Positions 21,511 through 33,032 of a DNA stretch of 64,000 nt are shown in pieces; position 1 is the stretch's first letter, and each line of letters opens with the position of its first letter. Location of the stretch: contig CADCXD010000005.1 of the NCBI GenBank assembly GCA_902806575.1, positions 930,001 to 994,000 on the forward strand, read 5' to 3'. The position numbers and the translations under genes were made by a program. The notes under the pieces are model-generated. The model saw nothing but the letters and a program-made list of their open reading frames with translations. It ran no database searches and had not been told where the DNA came from. This DNA is from Jackrogersella multiformis (lineage: Eukaryota; Ascomycota; Sordariomycetes; Xylariales; Hypoxylaceae).

Positions 21511-24500
21511 ACCTAACGATAAGACCAACCCGCCTATACGGGAAGGAATTCTCGGTTTGCTTCCAGCTCTAACTCGAAACTATGTAGGGGCTGTAACTAG
21601 TAGATCACCGCTAATTGCTGCGCTACTACAACATGGCGATTTTGGGTCAACGGCTGAATATCGATGTAAACTAATTTGTTAACCTTCGATCCCGAAATTC
21701 GTATAATTTTTACAAGTGGCTTAATATAATATATTCGTTTATTAAGAGAGTGATGTTCTACAATGTATATAGGCTTGTTTATAAAGACCTCAAGGTAGAT
21801 CTTGATTTTCGTCCGCTACGAGAAGACGGGTCTGGCTGGCAATGATGGGGCAAAGCGTGCGTTGTTAAGCATATGATGTATCCAATAGATCGCTAGTAAC
21901 GACGAGACGAACATTAACAAAAACCCCATGTAATAGATATGGCTGTAGCCATAGCCACAGCCACAGCGTACCTAGGTAATATTGCCGTGGTTTGCGACTG
22001 TTAAACCAAACGGTGCAAACATATCTTCCTACTAGGCTTTCCCCGGACGATGAATCTGACATATATTGGATCCTTCCGGCCAGCAATACCAGATGAGGAG
22101 GCAGATACGATGATGTATATCGCCAAAAGCGTATGTGGAACAAATAGTAATAACAAGGGGTAGAAGAGGGGCTGCCTACTATTAGGTATGTAGTAACACT
22201 TCGTTATCCTTATTGCTTTGCTTGCTGGACGTCGAGATCAAGACTGCTCTATCCTTCATCAAACACGGCCGACCGAGCAATCAATAATTTGAAATATAGA
22301 ATATTGGATATGTCAACTAAAATAAGTATGTACAAGTAAATGATGTTTTCATGCAATCGATACATTAGGGATACCGATGTATGGACGCACGTGGCGGCGA
22401 GACTTGAACATGGGCTTGAAATATGTATGTACACAGTATGAATTAAGTGGTATTTAAACAGTTCGTACTAGGGGTTCCTTTCCATTAAATACGTTGGGCG
22501 ACAGGCATATTAACGGGTCGGCTTGCCGGGAAGATGAGGAGGTGCTCTTTGGTAAGACGGATAACACTTCATTTAGCTTACGTAGTATATATATTTTAAG
22601 TAATTAGAGTGGGTTGTTAAGAGCTTCTTCTTTTTTTCCCAGTGCCGGGAATCCGTCTTGGGCAAGCTTGAATCCCCATCGCCAAGCAGCATCATCAAGC
22701 CAGTAGGGCTGTCGACATCGACTAAAAATATGCGCTAGCCTCATTTTTCTTTATTCTCGTCTCATTCTTAGTCTCCTTCGTATTTGCTGGATTAACAATC
22801 TTAAAAGGGGCTATTCATTTTTGTGCAAGAAGTAAGAAGAAGAGAAGAAAAAAAGGAAGGGTAGAGCATAGATCCTCGGTCCTTGATGTCGTACGTCTGG
22901 CGGCCCCCCGAAATCATTGTCCCACCTTTCACATCCGATAATACGCTGCTGCTATTGTAATACCGCCGATGCATCGTTAACGGTCGATAGGCTAGGTTTA
23001 TCTGGGCATGCTTCCATGGCGTGTGAAAACCTTATAACGGCCCATGGAGGAGTATACCTTTGAAAGTATTATGTTGTAGCTAAACTCTAGAACGAATACA
23101 GATACTTCGCGAGGAAATAGGGTAGTCATGCGGGCATAAGTCCCTCATCCCCGGCAAATGCAGAAGGCCACATAGGGGATAGGAAGGTATGTAGTCGAGG
23201 TAAATGTCAATACATGCAGGTCTGACGAAATACATACTCGATTGCTCGACTACCTCGAAAGTAGCATCCTGCCGACCCTCGGTTTTTAATCTGGCCTGAT
23301 TATTCCGGCGCGGTCAGGTTTCAGCGCATTCGTGCGCCGACTGCCTCTTCGGGAAACTACCAAGTGATCATTGTGGTCGGTGGTCGATGGGGGCTGAAGG
23401 GTTCCATTATTATACCTAGATAGACGATCCCGGGATGTGATCCGCCTCCCGTCGCCGTCCCAAGTTCCTTGTCGCCGTATCCGTAGTCGTACTCCTCGAC
23501 CGAACAAGGAGGGTTTGCCGAGGGGCTTCGTGTATTTCAATGCGCCTTTTCCGACGATTTGGCTCGTGGCTTGAAGGAGGCGTGGAATAGAGAACATGGG
23601 GGGCTGGCTGGTGACATGCCATGGGGCAATTTCTTCGCTGCAGGAAACACAAAAACGAAAAACAGATATGGAGGGGCTGATCGTGAGGCTTACCAACCAG
23701 TCAGCTATAAAACTGCCGCGCGAGGATCAGCTCCTTGACAACTGGCTCGCATGTAGGTTTGGCCAGGTTTTCGCAGTGCACCTGTAATGAACCATGCATA
23801 TCCGTACGCATACGCACACATATACGGTTTTAGAGTAGAGTACAGCTAGATCGGCGCATGCTCGAGGGTATTCTCTCCATAGCCGGAGCATCGTTTGGGC
23901 GAATCTTGTGGTGAGCTTTTGTCGGTTGCACGTTTTCGTGGTATTGGGGGGAATCGACCACTTAAGCTCCCCAGGATGGACGCTAGTTACGTCTTCAATT
24001 TCTAGATGCAGCCCGGGGCTGCAATCTTGAGATGCCGCACGTAACGACGAACACAAAACTCTCCCCCCATAGTCTTATATTGTCTGTGATCTCCCCTTCG
24101 CCTTCCGTGGCGTGGCCGTGTGCCATCGACGCCGACTACGCGATGTCGGTTGTAACATCATAACGAATCTATGGAGGGGCAACATAACCCAAGTAATCAA
24201 GTACGTTCGAGACATCCGAGGTTAGTCTTTAGTCAGCCATGTAGCCTCGCAGATCCCCACGTTGATACCTACCTAAGGTATCAGGTATCATGTATGTAAG
24301 TTATATGGGAGAGTTGAGATAAGAGTGGATATGCCATAAAGAATTAGATGATCAGTTAATATCGACTTCTTGAAACCGAACATGAGAATAAGATGGATGG
24401 CGATGTGAGTACGATACGAGTCCGGGGAAATTCTCATTACTACGGACCAAAGCACGCGACATTGGAGGCTCGCTGTGCAACGACGCCCGCGGGGGTCAAT

Positions 24501-24565
24501 CCGAAAGGTAGTCGTCTGCATTAGTGTGACGATGCAAAATGCGACGATGGCGTTGTGGCTATAGG

Positions 24566-24607
24566 TAAAATAAAAATAATAAAAATAAAAATAATAAAAA
24601 TAAAAAT
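24566..24607. repeat. TAAAAA/TAATAAAAA tract
   Basis: About 42 bases of alternating TAAAAA and TAA units. Simple-sequence repeat. Confidence 0.9.
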
Positions 24608-27533
24608 TAGGTGATCGCGATGGGTGAGGGTCGCATGAACTTTGGGGGCCCTTTACTATGTACAATGATTAGAATAATTAGAATAATATGCACCAGCTCA
24701 AAATCCACGAGGGAATATGCGGCACAGGTCGTCGACATACATACCTAGGTACATACATCGTGATCGAATCGTTCCAAGATAAACAGTAACCGTCTCTCAG
24801 ACATTCTCTGCGAGCCGCTGTTAGCGAGGTTGACGTGCAGGGGCACTGCTGGTGCTGCGATAATCGTCATCCTCGGAGCGAAATGTGGCTAGGCTTGTCA
24901 ATTGAGCTATTCTGATTGTTTAAAAAGCCCTACGCAGCGTGCATGAGTGGCTTTTATTTACGTGCATGAGGACGTTACCTCGCGTCGTGGTTTTAATGCT
25001 AGGGACGTGGTCCCGGATCGACGAGAGGGATTGCACCGCTCACCCACGATGGTCTGTCTTCCGCAACGGGTGCTGTTGAAAGTTGCGTCGGTCTAGGGCA
25101 ATACGCCAGGCCATCCCCATCCCCGCGTTAGTGATTACTTGATGACGAGGAGTACAAGGTTGGGAAGAGGATGAGCGTGGAGAGAGTGTTATCACCGCCA
25201 TATCCATATCCTCCTACCTTAGTACTAAGTCCATTCTTGACGATCATGCTTTTCCGGTGTCATGCTACCGGTATATGCTCTTTGCTTTTTAACAGCGCGG
25301 GAAAGCCCGCTACCTACCAAATGTAAAAATGATACATATTTCCTAGGTCTGTTCGCGGTACGATGGAGATCTATGAGAGCCACCTCTACGGGTTCACGGG
25401 GCCGTGATAGATAATCTCAGTCTAAACGCAGTTTGAAGAAACATACCTAATATCGTGGTATCGCGTCCTGCATACATAATACCAGAGACTTTAGACATTA
25501 GGACATGGTCGAAAAGGTCCTCGTGACACCCTGCCCCTGGTTTGTTCCACGCGGATTGTGAGAAAGGGTAAAGACGACAAGCCAATCAGCTTGACCATAC
25601 CTTTTCAATAAGCGGTCTCGATGGCACCAGTCAGCGTCCACATCGATTCCAAAACGGGGTTTCCCATTAGTCGCAGCAAGGATGACACGGGAGCCTATGA
25701 TACATATCCGTCCTGTCATCAAGATGGGGCCCTATTCGATCTCGCATTTGGCGGATGGTCTACAGGGAGATAGGGAGATCAATCACCGTTCATTCGACAA
25801 CAGGAGTGATCATGTGTTTGGAAGGGCCCAGGAGAGGGGTTCAGTTCCCTCGTTACCAAGAGTGAAAGGACCGAGATGACAGGCACAGCACAGGGACCTA
25901 CTGCGGCGCATCGAGATACACAATCATCTTGTATGGTCCAGTCTGCTCGCTTGGTTTGACGATTTGGGGTTGATTTGACACGACAAAGAGGGGGGGGGGA
26001 AAGAGCGCGAGAAAAGGGAAAAAGGATCTTCACCGTTAGAACCGCCTGTGCCGAAGATGCCGGTGAATCTCGTTCGTGACTCCGTGGCTTGCAGCTTTTG
26101 CTCCTCCTCGCGTTCCTTGCCCAGGGAAACGTAGGACAAGCGAACTGCGTGGGTTGATTGGACGTAGGCGGGTTGATCTACTCACAATCCAATTCATAGG
26201 AGCTGAAAACAGATCGTCGCCAAGAACCGCCCAAGGGGGTTTGCTCGTAACTACTACGCTGATGCATTCGAGGGAAAGAAGAAGAGAAAAAATAAATGTT
26301 ATTAGGTATCTGCTAGATTTCGAGCCAGAACAGACCAAACCTCGGAGGTCCGATAGATATGCGCCGGTCCTAAGATTCCTGTTTAGGCTGGGCAGCGCCC
26401 GACGGAAGAAGGCAGCATCAGAATTAATAGTAAGTAGGTATGTATTACCTACCGCCGTTGTGTTTCTGGACTTAGAATATTAACATATGTCGCCTGCATT
26501 GCCGAGTGCTAAAATTGGCCATCTCACAGCCTTAGGTGGGCTATGTTCGCGGACTCTTGTATGAAGTAAAAATACGAGTTTATGCTTCTATGGGTGGTAT
26601 TTTGGTCATGGCCGAACCTCGCGGCGCTCCTCGTCCTACGGATAAGTACGCAGATACGATGCGAAAATACGGTGTTGCGCAAATCAATGGATCGATATCG
26701 AGCGACAAGATTACGATTGGCCAGAGTGCCAGAGTCTAGGAACGAGGAAACCCCCCTGACGCTAATTGCAGCATGATGATGTGGAGTTGAGCATGCATCC
26801 AACAGGGTCTCTCGAGCAGGGCTGCAGTAGAAAAGAGATCTGCCTTCTCGAAGACGGTTTCGGCGTTTTGTGACAGGAGAGGTTACTTTGTACAAGTACA
26901 TCGACTCGCCGACGACGGGTCGAGGTTGTTAGTGTAGACCATCTGTCAATCCGTAGAGCATCCCCTAGCATCCCCTCCAGTGACTGGACTACTTACCTGT
27001 GAAACCGCTCGACACGCTAGGTCTGGCTGGATCTGGGGAAGATTACCTTGCGTGTGCAATCGTACACAGTTAGCAAATGATGATGGGCACAGGGAGACGA
27101 ATGGGAGTTGATTCACCTGTGGAGAGAAGAAATATTACAGGACCTGATGATCGTACTAGAAATTTTGACGTAATTCTTCATTCTCTCTACCTCAGCTTCG
27201 GCACCATCTCCGCGACGATTCGAAGAAGTCCGCCAGTCTGCGTGGGGAGGAGAGGAGCCAAGCAGCAAGGAGGATGCTTGGCCTTCTAGCCTTCTACACT
27301 AGGACCATGTCTCACGCCGAGGCGAAAGCCCATTTTCTTTTTTCCCCCCTCTAGCGTAGCCCAAGTGACTAGCATTAACAGGGCGAGCTGGCATCTCCAC
27401 TCGCGCCTAAAAACTGCGGTTGAAACGTAAGGTAGGCCAAGGCGCGCACGCAACCACAACGGTGAGGGAAGGGAGACTAGAATATTCTAAAGCATTTCCA
27501 AAGTTGGAATGTCCTTGCTTTAGAGGGAAGGAA

Positions 27534-27571
27534 AGAAAACAAAAAAAGGAAAAAAAGGAAAAAAAGGAAAA
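27534..27571. repeat. Purine tract (AAAAAAAGG)n
   Basis: Uninterrupted purine run with GG spaced every eight to nine bases, followed by a C run. Simple-sequence repeat. Confidence 0.9.
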
Positions 27572-30500
27572 CCCCCCTTTTCCCTTAATAGTGTACCTGG
27601 TGATATTATTAATATCATTAAGAATAATCTTATGGTATCAGTGCAGATATCAGTATTGTCATCAACTTATTATAAACGATGCTTTAGAAGCGGTGAGCCA
27701 GCCTATCCAGCCCATCGTAAGTTGTGAGCACCAGACGCCCGATAGGGTCAGGTGTTCTCACTCTGCTCGGGTTATTAACTCCGGTCAGAAGGAAATATCC
27801 ATACCATAGGATTTATATTGCGAATAACTAGGTTGCCCGGCCATAAAGGAGTCGTTAGGCTAAGATATTTAAGACGCAAAATAGAAGGAAGCGATAGAAA
27901 AAGGAAAGAAGGCTCGGAGCCGCGCGGCGTGTTTCTGTTGGATGGAGGTTCAGCATCACCGTCCTACGATACCAGCGAGACCAACGAGATCTACACTACG
28001 GGGGTTGCGGTAACATGGGACCATGCAAGGTCGGTAGGTTGCGTCTGGCCGTTTGAATAATGTGACTGGCTAGGTAAGTCAGGCAACGTTTTATTATCGC
28101 CATGACAGGATGGAAACGAGAGAATACTTGGGTATAGGTACTACCACCAGCGGATTCGAATAGAGTAGCAAATGGATCGATCCATGGATACCTAGGTGGC
28201 TATAGGTAGTTTGCTAGAGATTGTCGACGAGTCTCTTCCTCTCTCTCTCCCCCTCTCTACTGATACCGATACCGATACACCGAAAGATGGAAAAGGGTGG
28301 GAAGTAAAACATTCATCGTTAAGATGAGGTAGAGGGAGTAGAAGGATCAGAAGATGCTGGTAGCTGGTAGCAACATGGTAGTAGCTGGTATTAAAACACC
28401 CCCCACGATATATGTATAATGTAAAATGTATAATGTATAATCTAGATATCTTAGTTTGAGTGGGTTTCGTTTCTAGTTGGAATTAGTAGCGGCGCGCATC
28501 ATCGTATGTCTTGCAGCATTGGCAGCCCCAAGGTTTCAATTGACTGGCTTTAGGTTGACATTCCGACTGCCGAAAAACAACCTTGATCAGTCTCTGTTGC
28601 TTTCTTTTTCTTCTTTTATGTTCTTTTTAAGAAAGGTTGGAAATCTTAATATCTTAATAAGATAACATTAAGGTTAATACTATCCTTGTTATGCATAACC
28701 CCTGACGCTCATCATTGGTTATCAATTTTTTAAATCAATTTTTAGTTTAATCTTTTTCTCGAATCTCTTTTTCCACCTATATTTACCTAAGTACTACTAT
28801 GTACATAGGTTATGTAAAGCATAATAAATCGAAATGAGGTCATGTCATTTATTTAAGCCAAGCCTTACTAGGTGATGAAACGAAACATGACAATCGTACC
28901 AGATTTACTAGATTTACTTCTCATAAACTAATAAAATACATACATAATACGCCGGTAGATTAAATAATATGAATAACAACATTATACACGAGAAGAAAGG
29001 CAAAAGGAGTGAAAAGGAGACAAGAGCAATAAGTAAGATATGTATAACAAGTACTGTATGTACATCTGCTACAGACACTAGTCTTAAAACTTACTTAGGT
29101 ACATTGATATAGCCGAAGCGCTTAGGGAGGTAGCCGAACATTTGAACATCCATTCGTTTTATTTTATCTTAAATTCTTTTTCTCCTCCTTCCACCCAGGT
29201 CTTTGGTACACCCCCGGACCCCTGTCAGAATAATGCCTGTCGTTGCTCCCTTCTTTTTTTTTTCATCTTGGGGAAGCCGGGCGCGGATCAGGCTTAGATG
29301 GTCGATGATGTAGTTATGGGACCACCGCATCTGCCACCTGGCTCAGCACCCACCTTCTACCCTACCAGGTAGGTATCTTGCCCTACCCTGGCGCCCTACA
29401 GGGGCTGTCTGTTCTGCCCTATCCTTGCCCTAGCAGCCTAGCTGTAGCGGTCCTAGTCCAGCTGGGCTAAAACTTTGCTACCTATTTCGGAGAAGCGCTT
29501 CAGTACTTTTTTGGTCCTTTAGTCCGTTATGGGGTACGTGAAGATTACTGACAGTACAGCAAACCTACCTACCTATTCTATCATTTAAAAAAAATATATC
29601 TCTAAGCTACCCGTTAAAAGATAGATAAAGCGGGCAACTCCTTTTTACAAGTTTCCACCAGTGATAAGATGATAATGGCATTCGCTCACTTGTTCCCTCA
29701 GTCAACTCTATGTTCCGTCCCGAATCCCATGACCGCTTAATGGAATCCACTACATGATGTTTGTGTTTCAGCTTTGAAAATCAGATGTGAAAGTGCTCAT
29801 CACAATAGGGTTATGACTATCAATCCCTCACGAAGCATCTATTCTTTCTACCTAGGCCTAGTAGGCTGCCTCACTGATATCACATATGGCCTTCAGTTGT
29901 ACCTAAGTACCCAATGAATCCAATAAATCCAATGCAGGTCGAAGTTCGTTAAGGAAGGCTTGAGCTATCTTCCAAGGTTGTCTTAAACATACAGGTCGAG
30001 GTAGTAGCACTTACATGTAAGCTTTAAACCAAGCAAGGTACTCGAGTTTAATTCTCTTTTCATTGTCCTTGGCTCTTTATTAATAGGTACATGAAGGTTC
30101 GGTTGAGGTTGATTAAGTTTACTACGGCTACCTACCTAGGTAGGTACCTAGTAGGTAGTTAACAAAGGATCGGTAATGTTCAGGTACATTCCTGGTTTGA
30201 TTTTTTCCCAATTCTTTTCGAGGCATCGAGCGGGAGGGCACCTGACTCTATTCCAGGTATGGGATAGGATAGAATGGGATGGGATGGGACGTATTGTACA
30301 TCCTATCAATCCAAGAGGTAGCACAAACCTAGCATCCATCACGCAATACCTAAGTGGCCTTTCCCCCTTTCCCCTGGATACCTAGGTAGCTTTAATATTA
30401 AGAAATTCATAACGTGCTTGTGTGATTGTGTCATATTCCTTTTTGTACCTGACTAGATCTTCTGCAGCACGTCTAGATGTCCAGATGATATCTTGTGTAT

Positions 30501-30992
30501 GAAGTACCTAGGTACCTAGGTAAGTGACTCACATGAACATGATAAAAGGATAAGAGCAGATAATGCACACGTACATTCACTTTGCATTTACTTATCAAAC
30601 TACCTGCTCCATAATAGGCATGTAATTGTACCTACCTACATCATGATACCTAATACAACAAAATAACAATAATAATGATAATAATATAATAATTAACGTC
30701 AAGTGCAAGGTCCCACAATATTGTAGTCGACCGTTTTTCCATTGATGAAATTTTACTGTGGGCACTTAGTACAACAACACGTTAGGATGGGCTGAATGGG
30801 ATAACTTGGGTACATGCACGTTCCGATTCAGGTGGGAAAAAAACAAATACTGCCAACTAACAAACGGACCAGTATCTTACTGTACTAGACCCAGAATTAC
30901 GATACCATAACGCCAACCTAAATGATCCCCTAAGAAAACTAGGTTTGGTTAGGTTCTGATGAGAGAAAGTCCTACCTAGGAGGTACCTAATT

Positions 30993-31034
30993 GCTCATTG
31001 CCCATTACCCATTGCCCATTGCCCATTGCAAATT
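30993..31034. repeat. Seven-base tandem repeat GCCCATT, 6 copies
   Basis: Six consecutive 7-mers, three of them exactly GCCCATT and the others each one or two changes away. Confidence 0.9.
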
Positions 31035-32108
31035 AGCCTCTCCCCCCTTCCTGATTGCTTAGCACCGCCCGCGCAGTTGACCCGAGCACACTTCAGGTAA
31101 CCTGGTAGTCAAAAGGTACATACGTACGTGCAAGTACCGAGGTACACACATTAAAATGTATGGGAAGGTACCTAGGTACATTGGCTACATATTTAGATAC
31201 CTAGGTACTTAGGTACCTACTAAGAAACATCTATCCATTATGAACCAGGAATAGGGCAGTACGTATTTTTGTTTTAGGGGACAGCCTGGAGCCTACCTGT
31301 CTAGGTACCTCCTACATAGGTACACCATGTACCTAATTATTTTCCCTTTCCTACCTGACTCCTTCCCTGTCTTTGCCATGCCTTCCCTTCCGCTCCGTCA
31401 CTTTAATAATTTCCCGACCCCATTCTCCTCCACCTGACTGAAGAAGGGCAAGCAGAAAAAAAAAGCTGTACACCTCATCAAATTGGCGGGAAGGGGAAAA
31501 AAAGGTTTAGCATTGTTTTTATTTTACCTAATTCATTATGTATTTTTTATAATATATTCTTTTATCCTTCTCGAACGATTTCAAAAGTCTACGTCTGGCC
31601 AACCCAATTCACACATAAACAGACGCGTGCCTGCCTACCTTGCTACTTGTTACTTCCAGTTACTTGCACATTCAACTCACAATACGCTCACGTACAAAAC
31701 TTACCAAGGTAGCAACCTTGAACAACCTTCAAGAACCTACCTGGCAACCTATCTGGCATTCCGTTCATGTCGCACAAGGAATAACGCAGACTCTTCGCTG
31801 TACCGTAACAACTCACACATATGACCGGCCCTCGTTCCTTCTGCATTCTACTGAGCTGCTGAGCCTCACTGGACGTCATCACGCACACTTTTAACCAATG
31901 CTGTTGTACAACCAGCGCAAAAATTACTAAGAAGAAAAGGAAGGAAAAAACTAAAGGAGTCATCACTACACCGCAGGGGGTCGAGGTCCACCTTTTTACT
32001 CTTAAGGAACGAACAACAGTGCTTTTGTCCTGGATTATTTTTGCCCACCAGAAAAAGCCCAACTTCGGCTACTAGGAAATTCGAAGAGGGTGTATCTTAC
32101 CATACGAG

Positions 32109-32129
32109 ATATATATATATATATATATA
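32109..32129. repeat. (AT)10 microsatellite
   Basis: Ten perfect AT dinucleotides about 0.9 kb upstream of plc1, followed shortly by another TATATATA run. It could act as a nucleosome-poor promoter element, which is inference. Confidence 0.9.
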
Positions 32130-32270
32130 AGGTATATATATACCTACGTAAATAAGGCTATATATCTCCTCCAAAGCCCTTACTTTCAACTCAATCGCAA
32201 GCCGGAGAAGATATCTTAAGACGGATACACATATATACCACCAAGTCTGAGTGAAACTTGCAGGGGCCGG

Positions 32271-32290
32271 ACCAGACCAGACCAGACCAG
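32271..32290. repeat. (ACCAG)4
   Basis: Four perfect pentanucleotide copies in the presumed plc1 upstream region. Confidence 0.9.
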
Positions 32291-32605
32291 AGAGCGAGCA
32301 ATATCAATCCCTCGAAGGAGACCAACTATCTTACTCTCAAAATCTGACGCTCAGGAAATACCCATTTCCCCCAACTTAGAAATAACCCAAATTAGCGACC
32401 TGCATGCGGCCTGCCACCTCACCATTTTTACCGTGAGCTATTGCAACATCAGTCCCCCATACCCGATCTGTTTACGTCCTGCTATACCACCTAGGGCAAC
32501 GCAGACGCACAGCACGCGCGCCGAGGGCAGCTAGCTTGTGGCCCGTACCTCGACGTACTTGTGTCAGAAGGCCGTACCAGTGACAGGCCTGTACTTTACT
32601 AGGTA

Positions 32606-32639
32606 TACCAATACCAATACCAATACTAATACTACTACC
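32606..32639. repeat. TACCAA/TACTAA tract
   Basis: Three TACCAA units pass into TACTAA and TAC units. Simple-sequence repeat in the plc1 upstream region. Confidence 0.85.
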
Positions 32640-32890
32640 TACTGCTCGGGCGCACCATTGCGTTCCGGACCGCAATCGACATATACATACATCGTGGGAA
32701 GGCGCCGAGGATCCTGCAGCCTCGAACTTGGCCTCGATTTTAATAAGTAGCCTTCCCCGGTGTGTATATTCTCACCACCCCCTTCTCGCGGTCCATACAT
32801 ATCTATATTCGTCCGCCGTCTCATCCACGCTCGTCTACCTATCTGCTTACGTTCACTCCCCCAATTCTCCTATTATCGGGACGTGCCTCT

Positions 32891-32944
32891 ATGAAAGTCA
32901 TATCCGGAAAAATGAGGCCCACAAGTTCAGCCCTCCTCATATAG
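32891..32944 (+). promoter_or_regulatory. Upstream ORF (17 codons) before plc1
   Basis: ATG at 32891 opens a 17-codon frame (MKVISGKMRPTSSALLI) ending with TAG, 88 bases before the plc1 ATG. If the transcript starts upstream, it would be met first by scanning ribosomes and could dampen or condition translation of plc1. The transcription start is not visible. Confidence 0.4.
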
Positions 32945-33032
32945 ACGCTGTCTCATATTACTTGTACTACACGTACCTACTAACAACGATTCACGGGCGG
33001 GCAACGCTTCGCCCCCTTCGACCATATATATC

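Larger units (their letters stand above)
14781..28400. other. 13.6 kb gene-poor region of mixed composition
   Basis: The composition is close to that of the gene regions, but every open frame is short, low-complexity or compositionally odd and none carries a recognisable domain. It holds homopolymers (a C run near 15766, a G run near 25990) and several microsatellites listed separately. It also has consensus-grade splice donors, such as CAG|GTAAGT on the minus strand at 26991-26999 and AG|GTAAGT on the plus strand near 28071. I see no tRNA, 5S rRNA or spliceosomal RNA. It may be regulatory or transcribed non-coding DNA. Confidence 0.45.
28401..32890. other. AT-rich gene-free DNA upstream of plc1
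   Basis: About 4.5 kb with no coding signal, very rich in CCTAGG-centred palindromes (for example near 30132, 30508, 31169 and 31199) and microsatellites. The last 1-1.5 kb, pyrimidine-rich on the plus strand and with TA repeats, is the likely promoter and leader of the phospholipase gene. Confidence 0.45.

Noticed and set aside
23286..23696. 136-codon minus-strand frame
   Set aside because: No recognisable motif, low protein-like character, and no flanking exons that extend it.
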